Source of the DNA: Bacteroidales bacterium
GTDB taxonomy: Bacteria; Bacteroidota; Bacteroidia; Bacteroidales; WCHB1-69
DNA: 5,822 nt
Reading direction: 5' to 3'
NCBI GenBank assembly: GCA_028683685.1
Contig: JAQUHH010000163.1
Span: 1-5,822, forward strand
This document shows positions 1 to 5,404 of this stretch, one piece after another. A program made the translations under genes and the position numbers. Numbering within the stretch: position 1 is the stretch's first letter; every line of letters begins with the position of its first letter. A model generated the notes under the pieces. That model was not told the origin of the DNA. It saw nothing but the letters and a program-made list of their open reading frames with translations, and did no database searches.

Positions 1-540
1 TTTAGATTCAAAAACTTGTTTAGTTTGCTCAAAATTATCGCCTGAAATATCAAAAATCATTTCAGGATAATTCACTCGAAATAGTTTTCCAAAGTCATTT
101 TTCCCAATGCAAAAATTTGTCCCTCTTAATTCTTTAACAGCAGCAACCAATGACTCTCTTTTTGATTGATTATCAATAGTTATTATATACTTTTCCTTGT
201 TATTAGGAATTTCATATAAACCAAAATCAAAGGCATTGGTATCAAACTCGTCCAATTCTGAATTTATCATATCTCGAATGATAATCGATTGTTCTTGTGT
301 CTGGTATTCTTGAAAAAAGTAAAGATTTCCTTCTCTATCGTTTCTTCGGGTTTGTATTGATGGGAATTTCTCTCGCAATAAATTTTCAACTTCGTCTAAT
401 GTTAAATCCTGTATTTTAAAATCTATATTGCATCTATGATTCCTATAAAGTCCAAAATGAACAAAAGGATATTTAAATTGTAATTCCGAAATTATTTCAT
501 CTATTTGCTTGACTTTCCAATTGAAATCAATGCCAATTGA
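1..540 (-). other. Tandem related strand-helix-strand units in the large protein
   Basis: Residues 473-652 contain recurring units: a hydrophobic strand, an acidic turn, an amphipathic helix and another strand. FGLY occurs twice (501-504 and 578-581). Each is followed 38-41 residues later by a similar end: GNLYFFQEY (543-551) and GKLFRVNYPE (623-632). The strand-plus-helix starts NIDFKIQDLTLDEVENLL (510-527) and MIFDISGDNFEQTKQVF (633-649) also resemble each other. This looks like duplicated ferredoxin-like or RRM-like modules. The fold is inferred by eye from residue pattern only. Confidence 0.45.
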
Positions 541-1956
541 CATTGTTGATTCGCTAAAGGAAATATTATCAAACAAAGAATTTTGTATTTGCTCAAAAAA
601 AATTGAATCGAATTTTTTATTATCAAATGAATAATTGAAGACTGCTTGAAATGAAATATTATGTGCTCCAAAAAAAGAATTAAAAAACTTTTTTAAACGG
701 GTATATTTAAGATTAAATTCAAACTTTTCTTCCTCAAAAAGAATAAAGTTATCACTGTAATCTTTTTCAATATTAACATAAAAACAGAATGAATTATCAT
801 CTTTATTTAATTCAGGAAGTTCATAGGGGCAAGATTTGGGATTATAGTTATCCAAAACTTCAGCATTGACACGAAAAATAAATTTATACCATGTCAGATT
901 TAATCCAATTTCTTTATTTAAAAATTCATAAATAGGTTCAGAGAAATAACTATTTTTCGTGATAATAACATTTGAGACATTTATATTATCACAATTATGT
1001 TTAAAAACTTTTGGAAATTCTTTTGATAAGTAGTAATGGAGATTGGGAGAAAGTTGGAGAATAACACTTGCAACTTCTGGTATAATTAGACTAATTCCTT
1101 TATGATTAAAGGTATTCTCTAATTTATTTAAATCATTAATGGATATTTGCAAACGACCATTGCTATCAAAAGAATAATCCAACCTAGATTTCTCTAGCAG
1201 TTTTGTCAAACTGCTAATAGGTGAACTTTTCTTTTTAAAATATCCATCAATAACTGGTTGTGGATGAATTTTAATAAAATTAGCTGCTGCTCTTTTTGAT
1301 AATTGTCTCTTTTGGTCTCTTGACAAATTATGAGAAACAATAGAGTCAACATATAAATATCTCTTTTCTAAATTAATTTCGCTTACAGTAATTTGAAATA
1401 ATGAGACAATTTCTTCAATAATTTTTCCTGTTTTATCGTTCTCGTCTAAAGTTAAGAATAATTTCTCTCCAACTATTCTTGCTGATTCAGGAATAATACT
1501 TACAGGAGCAGAACGCAACCGTAGCATCTGTTCCTGAACATCAGTATGAATTTGCCAAATATCTTGCAGAAAGCTATCGTTATTTTGATAATCATCTTTT
1601 CTTTTCAGAACATTTTTATCAGGTTTCTTCTTTTCGTCTATTTTAGGTGAATTCCTATTTTCATTTATAAGATTGACTTTGGCGTTTAATGAAGTTAAAT
1701 CAATCTTTCCAATCAATCTAACCTCGTCTGATTGATCTGTCTTTTGAGTTTGAGAGTCTCTATGTACTTTAAATGTTTTGTTATTATCTTTAAACTCATT
1801 TAATAAAGCTAAATATTGTTCATGTGTTATTCTGGTATTAGGATTCACAGGTATGTTGTCATAACCTTTGGAATGCAAAAAATCTACTATATCGTGGATT
1901 CCTAGGTTAAATTCTCTACCAAGTATGCTTAATCTTATAGTCCTTTTCTCTGTCAT
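1..1956 (-). CDS. Large protein of unknown function with an IF-2-like N-terminal region (C-terminus beyond window)
   Basis: The reading frame is open for 652 codons from ATG at 1954-1956 to the left edge, with no stop. An in-frame stop lies ten codons upstream (1984-1986) with no other start between, so this start is well fixed. Residues 8-56 (RLSILGREFNLGIHDIVDFL, then NPNTRIT at 38-44) match the small helical IF-2 N-terminal domain of Bacteroidota. GKIDLTSLN (83-91) matches a second short motif of the linker in those IF-2 proteins. Residues 95-130 are a charged, Lys/Asn-rich linker. From about 150 on, nothing resembles the G domain or later IF-2 domains. The rest looks like alternating beta strands and helices, with related units in residues 473-652. 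I see no P-loop, signal peptide or membrane segment, so it is probably cytoplasmic. The gene is more AT-rich than the envelope genes to its right. No promoter was found. Function unknown; a catalytic domain may lie off the left edge. Confidence 0.9.
   Translation of the reverse strand, partial: MTEKRTIRLSILGREFNLGIHDIVDFLHSKGYDNIPVNPNTRITHEQYLALLNEFKDNNKTFKVHRDSQTQKTDQSDEVRLIGKIDLTSLNAKVNLINENRNSPKIDEKKKPDKNVLKRKDDYQNNDSFLQDIWQIHTDVQEQMLRLRSAPVSIIPESARIVGEKLFLTLDENDKTGKIIEEIVSLFQITVSEINLEKRYLYVDSIVSHNLSRDQKRQLSKRAAANFIKIHPQPVIDGYFKKKSSPISSLTKLLEKSRLDYSFDSNGRLQISINDLNKLENTFNHKGISLIIPEVASVILQLSPNLHYYLSKEFPKVFKHNCDNINVSNVIITKNSYFSEPIYEFLNKEIGLNLTWYKFIFRVNAEVLDNYNPKSCPYELPELNKDDNSFCFYVNIEKDYSDNFILFEEEKFEFNLKYTRLKKFFNSFFGAHNISFQAVFNYSFDNKKFDSIFFEQIQNSLFDNISFSESTMSIGIDFNWKVKQIDEIISELQFKYPFVHFGLYRNHRCNIDFKIQDLTLDEVENLLREKFPSIQTRRNDREGNLYFFQEYQTQEQSIIIRDMINSELDEFDTNAFDFGLYEIPNNKEKYIITIDNQSKRESLVAAVKELRGTNFCIGKNDFGKLFRVNYPEMIFDISGDNFEQTKQVFESK
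1789..1935 (-). other. IF-2 N-terminal-type domain within the large protein
   Basis: These codons cover residues 8-56. The order is: Arg-Leu followed by a helix ending in REFNLGI, the helix DIVDFLHSKGY, the turn NPNTRIT, and the helix HEQYLALLNEF. This is the same order and spacing as the N-terminal domain of Bacteroidota IF-2 (recalled from memory: RL..V.R.LNVGI..VVEFL.KKG, then NPNTKIT..QY..L..EF). In IF-2 this domain is accessory and lies far from the GTPase domain. Its use here as the head of another protein suggests a role as a docking or nucleic-acid/ribosome-contacting module, which is inference. Confidence 0.85.
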
Positions 1957-2040
1957 TTTATTTGCAATAATCTTTTTTACCAATTAGAAAAGTAGCGATC
2001 TTTTGTAATGCTTTGGCTGTAGCTGGCTCGTGTGATTTTG

Positions 2041-2057
2041 GCAATGTATGCAATGTA
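2041..2057 (+). repeat. Short direct repeat GCAATGTA x2
   Basis: GCAATGTA occurs at 2041-2048 and again at 2050-2057, separated by one base. It lies just inside the left end of the larger inverted-repeat element. No function can be assigned. Confidence 0.6.
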
Positions 2058-2102
2058 GGTGGGGTTTCTTTCTTCTTTTACGGGGATGCAAAAAAACAAA
2101 AT

Positions 2103-2149
2103 AAATTTGGCTCCGCCGAGCTCCACTGCGTTCCGGTTCCATCAAATTT
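2103..2149. repeat. GC-rich core framed by AAATTTG / CAAATTT
   Basis: AAATTTG at 2103-2109 and CAAATTT at 2143-2149 are exact inverted copies. They frame about 33 bases rich in G and C (GGCTCCGCCGAGCTCC, then GCGTTCCGGTTCC) inside very AT-rich surroundings. The inner part pairs only partially (TGG/CCA, CCG/CGG, GC/GC with mismatches), so a clean hairpin is not certain. Confidence 0.45.
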
Positions 2150-2419
2150 GCACTGTCTTGTCAAAAGCTAAATCCTTTCTTATTTTAATTTTGTTACTAT
2201 CGCATATATCTAATCGTCTGTGTTTTTACATTTGTTGACATGTTGCTTACACCTAAACCTTCCACCTCCCACGAGTACACAAAATCACAAACCGCTTGCT
2301 GTATATGTTTACCTTTTATCATTTGCCAGGTGTATAGTATTTTTTATTACTGATAGCAAATTAAGTGAGATTTTTTATAAAAAGCAAGGTTTTGGAGGAG
2401 AAAATCGTAATTATTTTAG

Positions 2420-2545
2420 TTGGTTTGAATTTAGAATATGTATTTTCTTTTTTCTCAAAACATGGCATGGGGCATGCGCCGTATTGAGCTTGCCTGCACT
2501 GAGTTTAATCGAGTGCCAAAATACAAATATTTAAAATCTAAATAA
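2420..2545. repeat. Second imperfect inverted repeat around a CACTGAG...GAGTG hairpin
   Basis: The outer AT-rich arms match inversely: TGTATTTT (2439-2446) against AAAATACA (2518-2525). A looser match continues outward between 2420-2438 and 2526-2545. Between them sits a GC-richer segment containing GCACT (2496-2500) and AGTGC (2512-2516), which form a small stem around GAGTTTAATCG. From memory, similar AT-rich arms around a CACTGAGCTTGTCGAAGTG-like centre are common intergenic repeats in Bacteroidota genomes. This copy appears diverged. Confidence 0.4.
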
Positions 2546-2623
2546 CAAAATTCAAATTCATAAATAACGTGAGTTCGACATAAGATTAGCCTAAATAGTT
2601 AAATTTATTTCGAAAAGATATCA

Positions 2624-2631
2624 TAACTTTG
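2624..2631 (+). promoter_or_regulatory. Bacteroidota -7 promoter box (TAACTTTG) of the hemolysin III gene
   Basis: TAACTTTG fits the TAnnTTTG consensus exactly and ends only five bases before the ATG at 2637. Transcription would then start at or within a few bases of the start codon, giving a leaderless or nearly leaderless mRNA. No good TTTG -33 box is seen at the expected distance upstream. Confidence 0.6.
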
Positions 2632-2636
2632 TGCCT

Positions 2637-3284
2637 ATGAAGAAAAACAAAAGATTAATAAAGGCAGAAGAGATTTTTAATAGTCTGAGTCATGCTGTAG
2701 GGGTATTAATTGCTATTGCTTGTTTAGTGTTGCTGGTTGTCTTTTCGGCAATAGAAGGCAATGTGTGGAAAATTGTCAGTTTTAGTATTTTTGGCTCGTC
2801 TATGATAGCTGTTTATGTTTCATCAACACTTTTTCATAGCACAAAAGATTTGAGAAAAAAATCTCGTTTAAATATTTTTGATCACTCAATGATTTATATT
2901 TTAATAGCAGGAACCTACACTCCTATAAGTTTGGTTACATTAAAAGGGGCTTTTGGTTGGGTTATTTTCGGCATTATTTGGGGAGTTGCTCTGATAGGTG
3001 TGATTTACAAATTGTTCTTTTACAAAGGCACTGCACAGGAGCGCAAATTGTCGGCATGGCTTTATGTTGCAATGGGATGGATTATAATAATTGCAATTGT
3101 CCCATTAATTAAGAATGCCTCATCAACAACACTTTGGTTTTTACTGGCTGGTTGTTTAAGCTATAGTGTGGGTGTTTTATTTTATCTGGTTAAAAGCATT
3201 CCATTCGGACATGGAATATGGCATATTACGATACTGGGAGGTACAACATGTCATTTTTTTGCGTTTCTTTATATGATTGTATAA
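2637..3284 (+). CDS. Hemolysin III / PAQR-family integral membrane protein
   Basis: The 215-residue protein has about seven hydrophobic segments and no cleavable signal peptide, the normal size and form for bacterial hemolysin III (YqfA/TrhA-like) proteins of the PAQR superfamily. The family's landmarks are in order: EEIFNSLSHAVG (11-22), SSTLFHS (62-68), FDHSMIYILIAGTYTP (81-96) and GHGIWH (191-196), followed by H206. By comparison with adiponectin receptors, H67, H192 and H196 should bind a metal, probably zinc, with D82 nearby. A hydrolase-like or membrane-homeostasis role is proposed for the family; haemolysis itself is not safely inferred. A GTG at 2631 would add two residues, but it overlaps the promoter box, so ATG at 2637 is preferred. 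It is a single-gene unit, convergent with the lipoprotein gene. Confidence 0.92.
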   Translation: MKKNKRLIKAEEIFNSLSHAVGVLIAIACLVLLVVFSAIEGNVWKIVSFSIFGSSMIAVYVSSTLFHSTKDLRKKSRLNIFDHSMIYILIAGTYTPISLVTLKGAFGWVIFGIIWGVALIGVIYKLFFYKGTAQERKLSAWLYVAMGWIIIIAIVPLIKNASSTTLWFLLAGCLSYSVGVLFYLVKSIPFGHGIWHITILGGTTCHFFAFLYMIV

Positions 3285-3286
3285 AA

Positions 3287-3314
3287 AAAGGCCGCCTCTG
3301 TTGAGACAGCCTTT
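3287..3314 (-). terminator. Intrinsic terminator of the barrel-lipoprotein unit
   Basis: Read on the minus strand, AAAGGCTGTCTC pairs with GAGGCGGCCTTT over 12 base pairs (two of them G-U) around a four-base AACA loop, and a run of T follows (A-run at 3283-3289 on plus). It lies about 20 bases past the lipoprotein stop. On the plus strand the two G-U pairs become A-C mismatches, so it should stop hemolysin III transcription less well, although TTTCTTATTTT follows on that side too. Confidence 0.85.
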
Positions 3315-3335
3315 CTTATTTTCTCACATTACTTT

Positions 3336-3824
3336 CTAATATTCATAGATAGTAAACACATCATAAACATAAACTTTATAGTAGTCTTCACCTTCAGTAG
3401 TTGTAAAATTATAGTTCGAACTTGATTCGAAAACCATTTCTTTCTTATTATCAGCAGCAATAGTTTGCTCTTTTACGAAAGGATTAAGAACTACTTCAAC
3501 AGGAACAGCATTAAAATTAACAGTAGGCAACTGAATCGTAAAAGTACCATCAGCACCAACAGTAGTTTCATACTGTAAAGTTTGATAAGCATATCCAACG
3601 ATTGGAACAGCTACCAAATCTCTAGCATTAATTCTAAAGATAATTGTTGTTCCAGCTGGAACCCTCTCAGCAACAGCATTTGTAAGATCTAACTCAGTTA
3701 AAACCTGACCAGAAACAGTAACCATTGGAAGTGGTTCTGGAGTGTATTCTTCTTCTTTACAACCTGTGAACACTAACATTACGCCGAAAGCAGCGATTAA
3801 CATAATTGAAATAATATTTTTCAT
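3336..3824 (-). CDS. Lipoprotein, probably surface-exposed, with a beta-sandwich-like body
   Basis: The 162-residue product begins MKN, then a hydrophobic stretch and a lipobox-like VFTGC, giving lipidated C22 after cleavage. Phe at -3 is unusual but tolerated. C22 is followed directly by KEEE, which resembles the acidic lipoprotein export signal that sends Bacteroidota lipoproteins to the cell surface (described in Capnocytophaga and Bacteroides). Residues 34-115 have the strand pattern of a small beta-sandwich (VTVSGQVLTE, TTIIFRINA, GTFTIQLPT, VPVEVVLNP), similar to carboxypeptidase-regulatory-like domains. The C-terminus is Tyr-rich. No enzyme motif is seen. It lies 39 bases after the barrel gene on the same strand, has no promoter box of its own in the gap, and ends at the terminator, so the two are very likely co-transcribed. 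The specific function is unknown. Confidence 0.85.
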   Translation of the reverse strand: MKNIISIMLIAAFGVMLVFTGCKEEEYTPEPLPMVTVSGQVLTELDLTNAVAERVPAGTTIIFRINARDLVAVPIVGYAYQTLQYETTVGADGTFTIQLPTVNFNAVPVEVVLNPFVKEQTIAADNKKEMVFESSSNYNFTTTEGEDYYKVYVYDVFTIYEY

Positions 3825-3863
3825 AACATTAAAATTTTAAATTATTACTCTTTTTCATTAATA

Positions 3864-4727
3864 CTAAAAATGGAACATGATAAAACATGAAGCGGAAGTA
3901 AAGTTATCAACTCCTTTGAAATTGTCATGAGGGAGTTCTGTTGTTTCAACTTCAACTTCTGTGCCTGTCCAACGTTCAACTGTTTGGAAACCACCATCTT
4001 GGTTAAAGTTTATTCCCAAACCCATTTCTCCGCCAACTGAGATTTTTGGTGCGAAGAAATATTCAACACCAATGACACCGCGTAAAGTAATTCCAAAATC
4101 GTTGTTACTGTATTGTTCAAGAATTCTTTCGCCACCACTTACTTCGCCAAATGGATCACCTGTTAATGGATTTATTTCAAAATCAAACCAATTTGGTGAA
4201 GAAAATTGTGTGGTAATAGGATTACCGTATGTGTATGAGTCTCTCCAACTGTTGTAGTTGATGAACGCACCACCACCGTAATAACCTTGAACACGACCTT
4301 TACCTCTGTACATTAAATAATCAGCACCAACACCAATGTTAGTAGAGTTAAAAGTGTACTTGTCGGTTACCTGAACCAAAGGATCCGGAATTTGCTGATC
4401 CATAGTTACAAACTCTTTATCAATCCAGTTTTCGTAACCAATACGAACAGCACCACGAATTGCAACTTGGTCTTCGAGGTAATACTTAACATAAATAGTG
4501 TTAGCATTGTAAAGACCGTTCACAAAACCAAAATTAGTGTTGTTACCCACTGTACCATTAAATAAATCTCCGAAATAACCAAAAACAGGCATTGCGTCAA
4601 TACCTAAAGCCATTTCCCCTTGTTGAGGCAATATCATCTCACCACGTTTCGACAACATGTCTACCTCCTGTGCAAATAATCCTACGGATAGGAGTGTTGC
4701 ACAAATCAAAATTGTTAAATGTTTCAT
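3864..4727 (-). CDS. Outer-membrane beta-barrel family protein
   Basis: The 287-residue product has a standard signal peptide (MKHLTILICATLLSVGLFA, cleavage likely before Q20). The mature part has many alternating, aromatic-rich strands (for example NTIYVKYYLEDQVAIRGAVR at 76-95, GVGADYLMYRGKGRVQGYYG at 132-151, FGITLRGVIGVEYFF) joined by Gly/Asn/Asp-rich loops. It ends in IMFHF with a terminal Phe, the usual beta-signal recognised by the Bam machinery. This is the pattern of small OmpW/OmpA-like barrel proteins of Bacteroidota. The ligand or role is not evident. It is the first gene of a unit with the lipoprotein gene 39 bases downstream, which suggests the two partner at the outer membrane. 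The start follows a clear promoter by about 30 bases. No Shine-Dalgarno is present, as is normal for the phylum. Confidence 0.87.
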   Translation of the reverse strand: MKHLTILICATLLSVGLFAQEVDMLSKRGEMILPQQGEMALGIDAMPVFGYFGDLFNGTVGNNTNFGFVNGLYNANTIYVKYYLEDQVAIRGAVRIGYENWIDKEFVTMDQQIPDPLVQVTDKYTFNSTNIGVGADYLMYRGKGRVQGYYGGGAFINYNSWRDSYTYGNPITTQFSSPNWFDFEINPLTGDPFGEVSGGERILEQYSNNDFGITLRGVIGVEYFFAPKISVGGEMGLGINFNQDGGFQTVERWTGTEVEVETTELPHDNFKGVDNFTSASCFIMFHF

Positions 4728-4764
4728 AATCGAAAGGCATTAATTAAACATAATTTTATCATCA

Positions 4765-4794
4765 CAAAGATAGTTTATTTTTGCTTAAAACAAG
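4765..4794 (-). promoter_or_regulatory. Promoter of the barrel-lipoprotein unit
   Basis: On the minus strand TATCTTTG (4765-4772) fits the Bacteroidota -7 consensus TAnnTTTG. A CTTG (4791-4794) 18 bases upstream is a near match to the TTTG -33 box. Transcription should begin near 4758-4762, leaving a leader of about 30 bases before ATG at 4727. Confidence 0.7.
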
Positions 4795-4902
4795 AAAATC
4801 ACAGTTTTTTTTTACATTTCTCGTCTATAAACGTAAAAACTACCGCCTGCAGTTATCAAATACTTTGCCAAAAATTAAACAAAAAGCATTATTTGTTTAG
4901 CA

Positions 4903-4914
4903 GGGTTTAAACCC
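4903..4914. repeat. Perfect 12-bp palindrome GGGTTTAAACCC
   Basis: A self-complementary 12-mer without loop lies upstream of the barrel promoter (about 110 bases beyond the -33 box). It could be a dimeric regulator's site or one part of a repeat element with the hairpins that follow. Confidence 0.6.
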
Positions 4915-4955
4915 AAGTAAATTAAATCATAAAAGGTTAATTCGCTACGCAGAAA

Positions 4956-4985
4956 TAGTAAAAATCTTTAGTAAGATTTTTACTA
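4956..4985. repeat. Perfect 13-bp inverted repeat (hairpin)
   Basis: TAGTAAAAATCTT (4956-4968) and AAGATTTTTACTA (4973-4985) are exact reverse complements separated by the four bases TAGT. It could form a stem-loop on either strand. It is not placed immediately after any gene and has no clear T-run, so it is not called a terminator. Confidence 0.75.
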
Positions 4986-5018
4986 ATATATATGCCCTAC
5001 GGGCAAAAATTTATATTA
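4984..5018. repeat. Inverted repeat with GCCC-TAC-GGGC core
   Basis: TAATATA (4984-4990) and TATATTA (5012-5018) are inverted copies flanking GCCC (4994-4997), TAC and GGGC (5001-5004). It directly abuts the preceding 13-bp hairpin. The build resembles REP-like palindromes, but no second copy is visible in the window. Confidence 0.6.
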
Positions 5019-5097
5019 GAGCCTGATTATAGTATTATACAATAGGTATTATCGATAAAGAGGTTAGTAAATTCTTGAATGGTGCATATAAGCAAAC

Positions 5098-5132
5098 AAA
5101 AAACTGCTTGCGGATTGCAAACAGTTTTTTTT
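5098..5132 (-). terminator. Terminator downstream of rpmH
   Basis: AAAAAACTG (5098-5106) pairs with CAGTTTTTT (5122-5130). After one C/A mismatch the stem continues as TTGC (5108-5111) with GCAA (5117-5120), around a five-base loop. The A and T runs on the two sides make it potentially bidirectional. It lies about 25 bases past the L34 stop, so on the minus strand it ends the rpmH transcript. Confidence 0.8.
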
Positions 5133-5155
5133 AATATCATTATTAAGAAAAAATA

Positions 5156-5314
5156 CTATCTTTTGTGACGACCTTCGTCAGAAACAGTTAATTTTTTTCT
5201 TCCTTTAGCTCTTCTTCTAGCTAAGACTTTACGACCTTCAACTGTGGCCATTCTTTCTCTGAAACCGTGTTTATTCCTTCTTTTTCTATTTGAAGGTTGA
5301 AATGTCCTTTTCAT
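5156..5314 (-). CDS. rpmH: 50S ribosomal protein L34
   Basis: A 52-residue, highly basic protein starting MKRTFQPSNRKRRNKHGF and continuing RERMATVEGRKVLARRRAKG, the diagnostic L34 sequence, followed by the short tail KKLTVSDEGRHKR typical of the slightly longer Bacteroidota form. L34 is a small structural protein of the large ribosomal subunit that binds 23S rRNA. ATG is at 5312-5314 and the TAG stop at 5156-5158. It has its own promoter and terminator, so it is probably transcribed alone. It follows rsmG on the same strand after 90 bases. The familiar neighbour rnpA is not downstream here. Confidence 0.97.
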   Translation of the reverse strand: MKRTFQPSNRKRRNKHGFRERMATVEGRKVLARRRAKGRKKLTVSDEGRHKR

Positions 5315-5356
5315 CTGTTATCTTTTTTTAATCGTTATCATTTTTTAAACGGACTG

Positions 5357-5388
5357 CAAAAATAGTATTTTAATTTTAATCAAACAAA
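5357..5388 (-). promoter_or_regulatory. Promoter of rpmH
   Basis: On the minus strand TATTTTTG (5357-5364) matches TAnnTTTG exactly. TTTG (5385-5388) lies 20 bases upstream, a near-ideal Bacteroidota -33/-7 arrangement. Further TTTG copies sit at 5381-5384 and 5390-5393. Transcription should start near 5350, giving a leader of about 35 bases. Confidence 0.75.
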
Positions 5389-5404
5389 ACAAATCTGTTT
5401 TTTT

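Larger units (their letters stand above)
2020..2301. repeat. Putative palindromic intergenic element with imperfect inverted ends
   Basis: TGTGATTTTG at 2031-2040 is repeated exactly inverted as CAAAATCACA at 2280-2289. The similarity extends outward (TAGCTGGCTCG on the left against CAGCAAGCGGTT on the opposite strand at right). It extends inward more weakly, where AGGTGGGGTTT (2057-2067) faces the complement of AACCTTCCACCT (about 2256-2267). The core (2103-2150) is unusually GC-rich. This is the build of a non-autonomous mobile repeat or a degenerate structured element. No transposase is present. Whether it occurs elsewhere in the genome cannot be seen here. Confidence 0.4.
1957..2636. other. 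Gene-free, repeat-rich interval
   Basis: This 680-base stretch lies between two divergently oriented genes (left gene on minus, right gene on plus). I find no convincing gene: the only longer open frame (2220-2534, plus) starts with GTG, has cysteine-rich low-quality composition and crosses the repeat structures. The interval holds a direct repeat (2041-2057), an imperfect inverted-repeat element (about 2020-2301) with a GC-rich core, and a second inverted-repeat element (about 2420-2545). The last ~15 bases carry the promoter of the hemolysin III gene. Confidence 0.75.
4795..5097. other. Gene-free interval with clustered palindromes
   Basis: No credible gene is seen on either strand. The stretch contains GGGTTTAAACCC, a 13-bp perfect hairpin and a GCCC-TAC-GGGC hairpin within about 115 bases (listed separately). 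The remainder is AT-rich sequence with no pattern I can name. The small frame at 4719-4910 (plus) overlaps the barrel promoter and start and is not credible. Confidence 0.7.

Noticed and set aside
1..1956. Gene for translation initiation factor IF-2 itself (infB)
   Set aside because: Only the first ~90 residues resemble IF-2. The following 560 residues lack the GTPase G1-G4 motifs, and the composition is unlike IF-2.
2001..2060. Possible integron attC-like site
   Set aside because: The segment is structured and near a gene start, but the conserved attC core ends (GTTAGGC-type and RYYYAAC-type) are not visible and no integrase is present.
2220..2534. A 104-codon open frame on the plus strand
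   Set aside because: It starts with GTG, has an odd Cys/Phe/Leu-rich composition without any domain, and runs through inverted-repeat sequence. It looks like chance openness in AT-rich DNA.
3961..4257. A 98-codon open frame on the plus strand
   Set aside because: It lies wholly inside the beta-barrel gene on the opposite strand, which has a signal peptide, promoter and C-terminal beta-signal. It is a shadow.
4719..4910. A 63-codon open frame on the plus strand
   Set aside because: It overlaps the barrel gene's start and promoter, has no recognisable features and no promoter of its own.
4956..4985. Hairpin as a transcription terminator
   Set aside because: It is about 170 bases past the rpmH stop, beyond a better terminator at 5098-5132, and no uninterrupted T-run follows on either strand.
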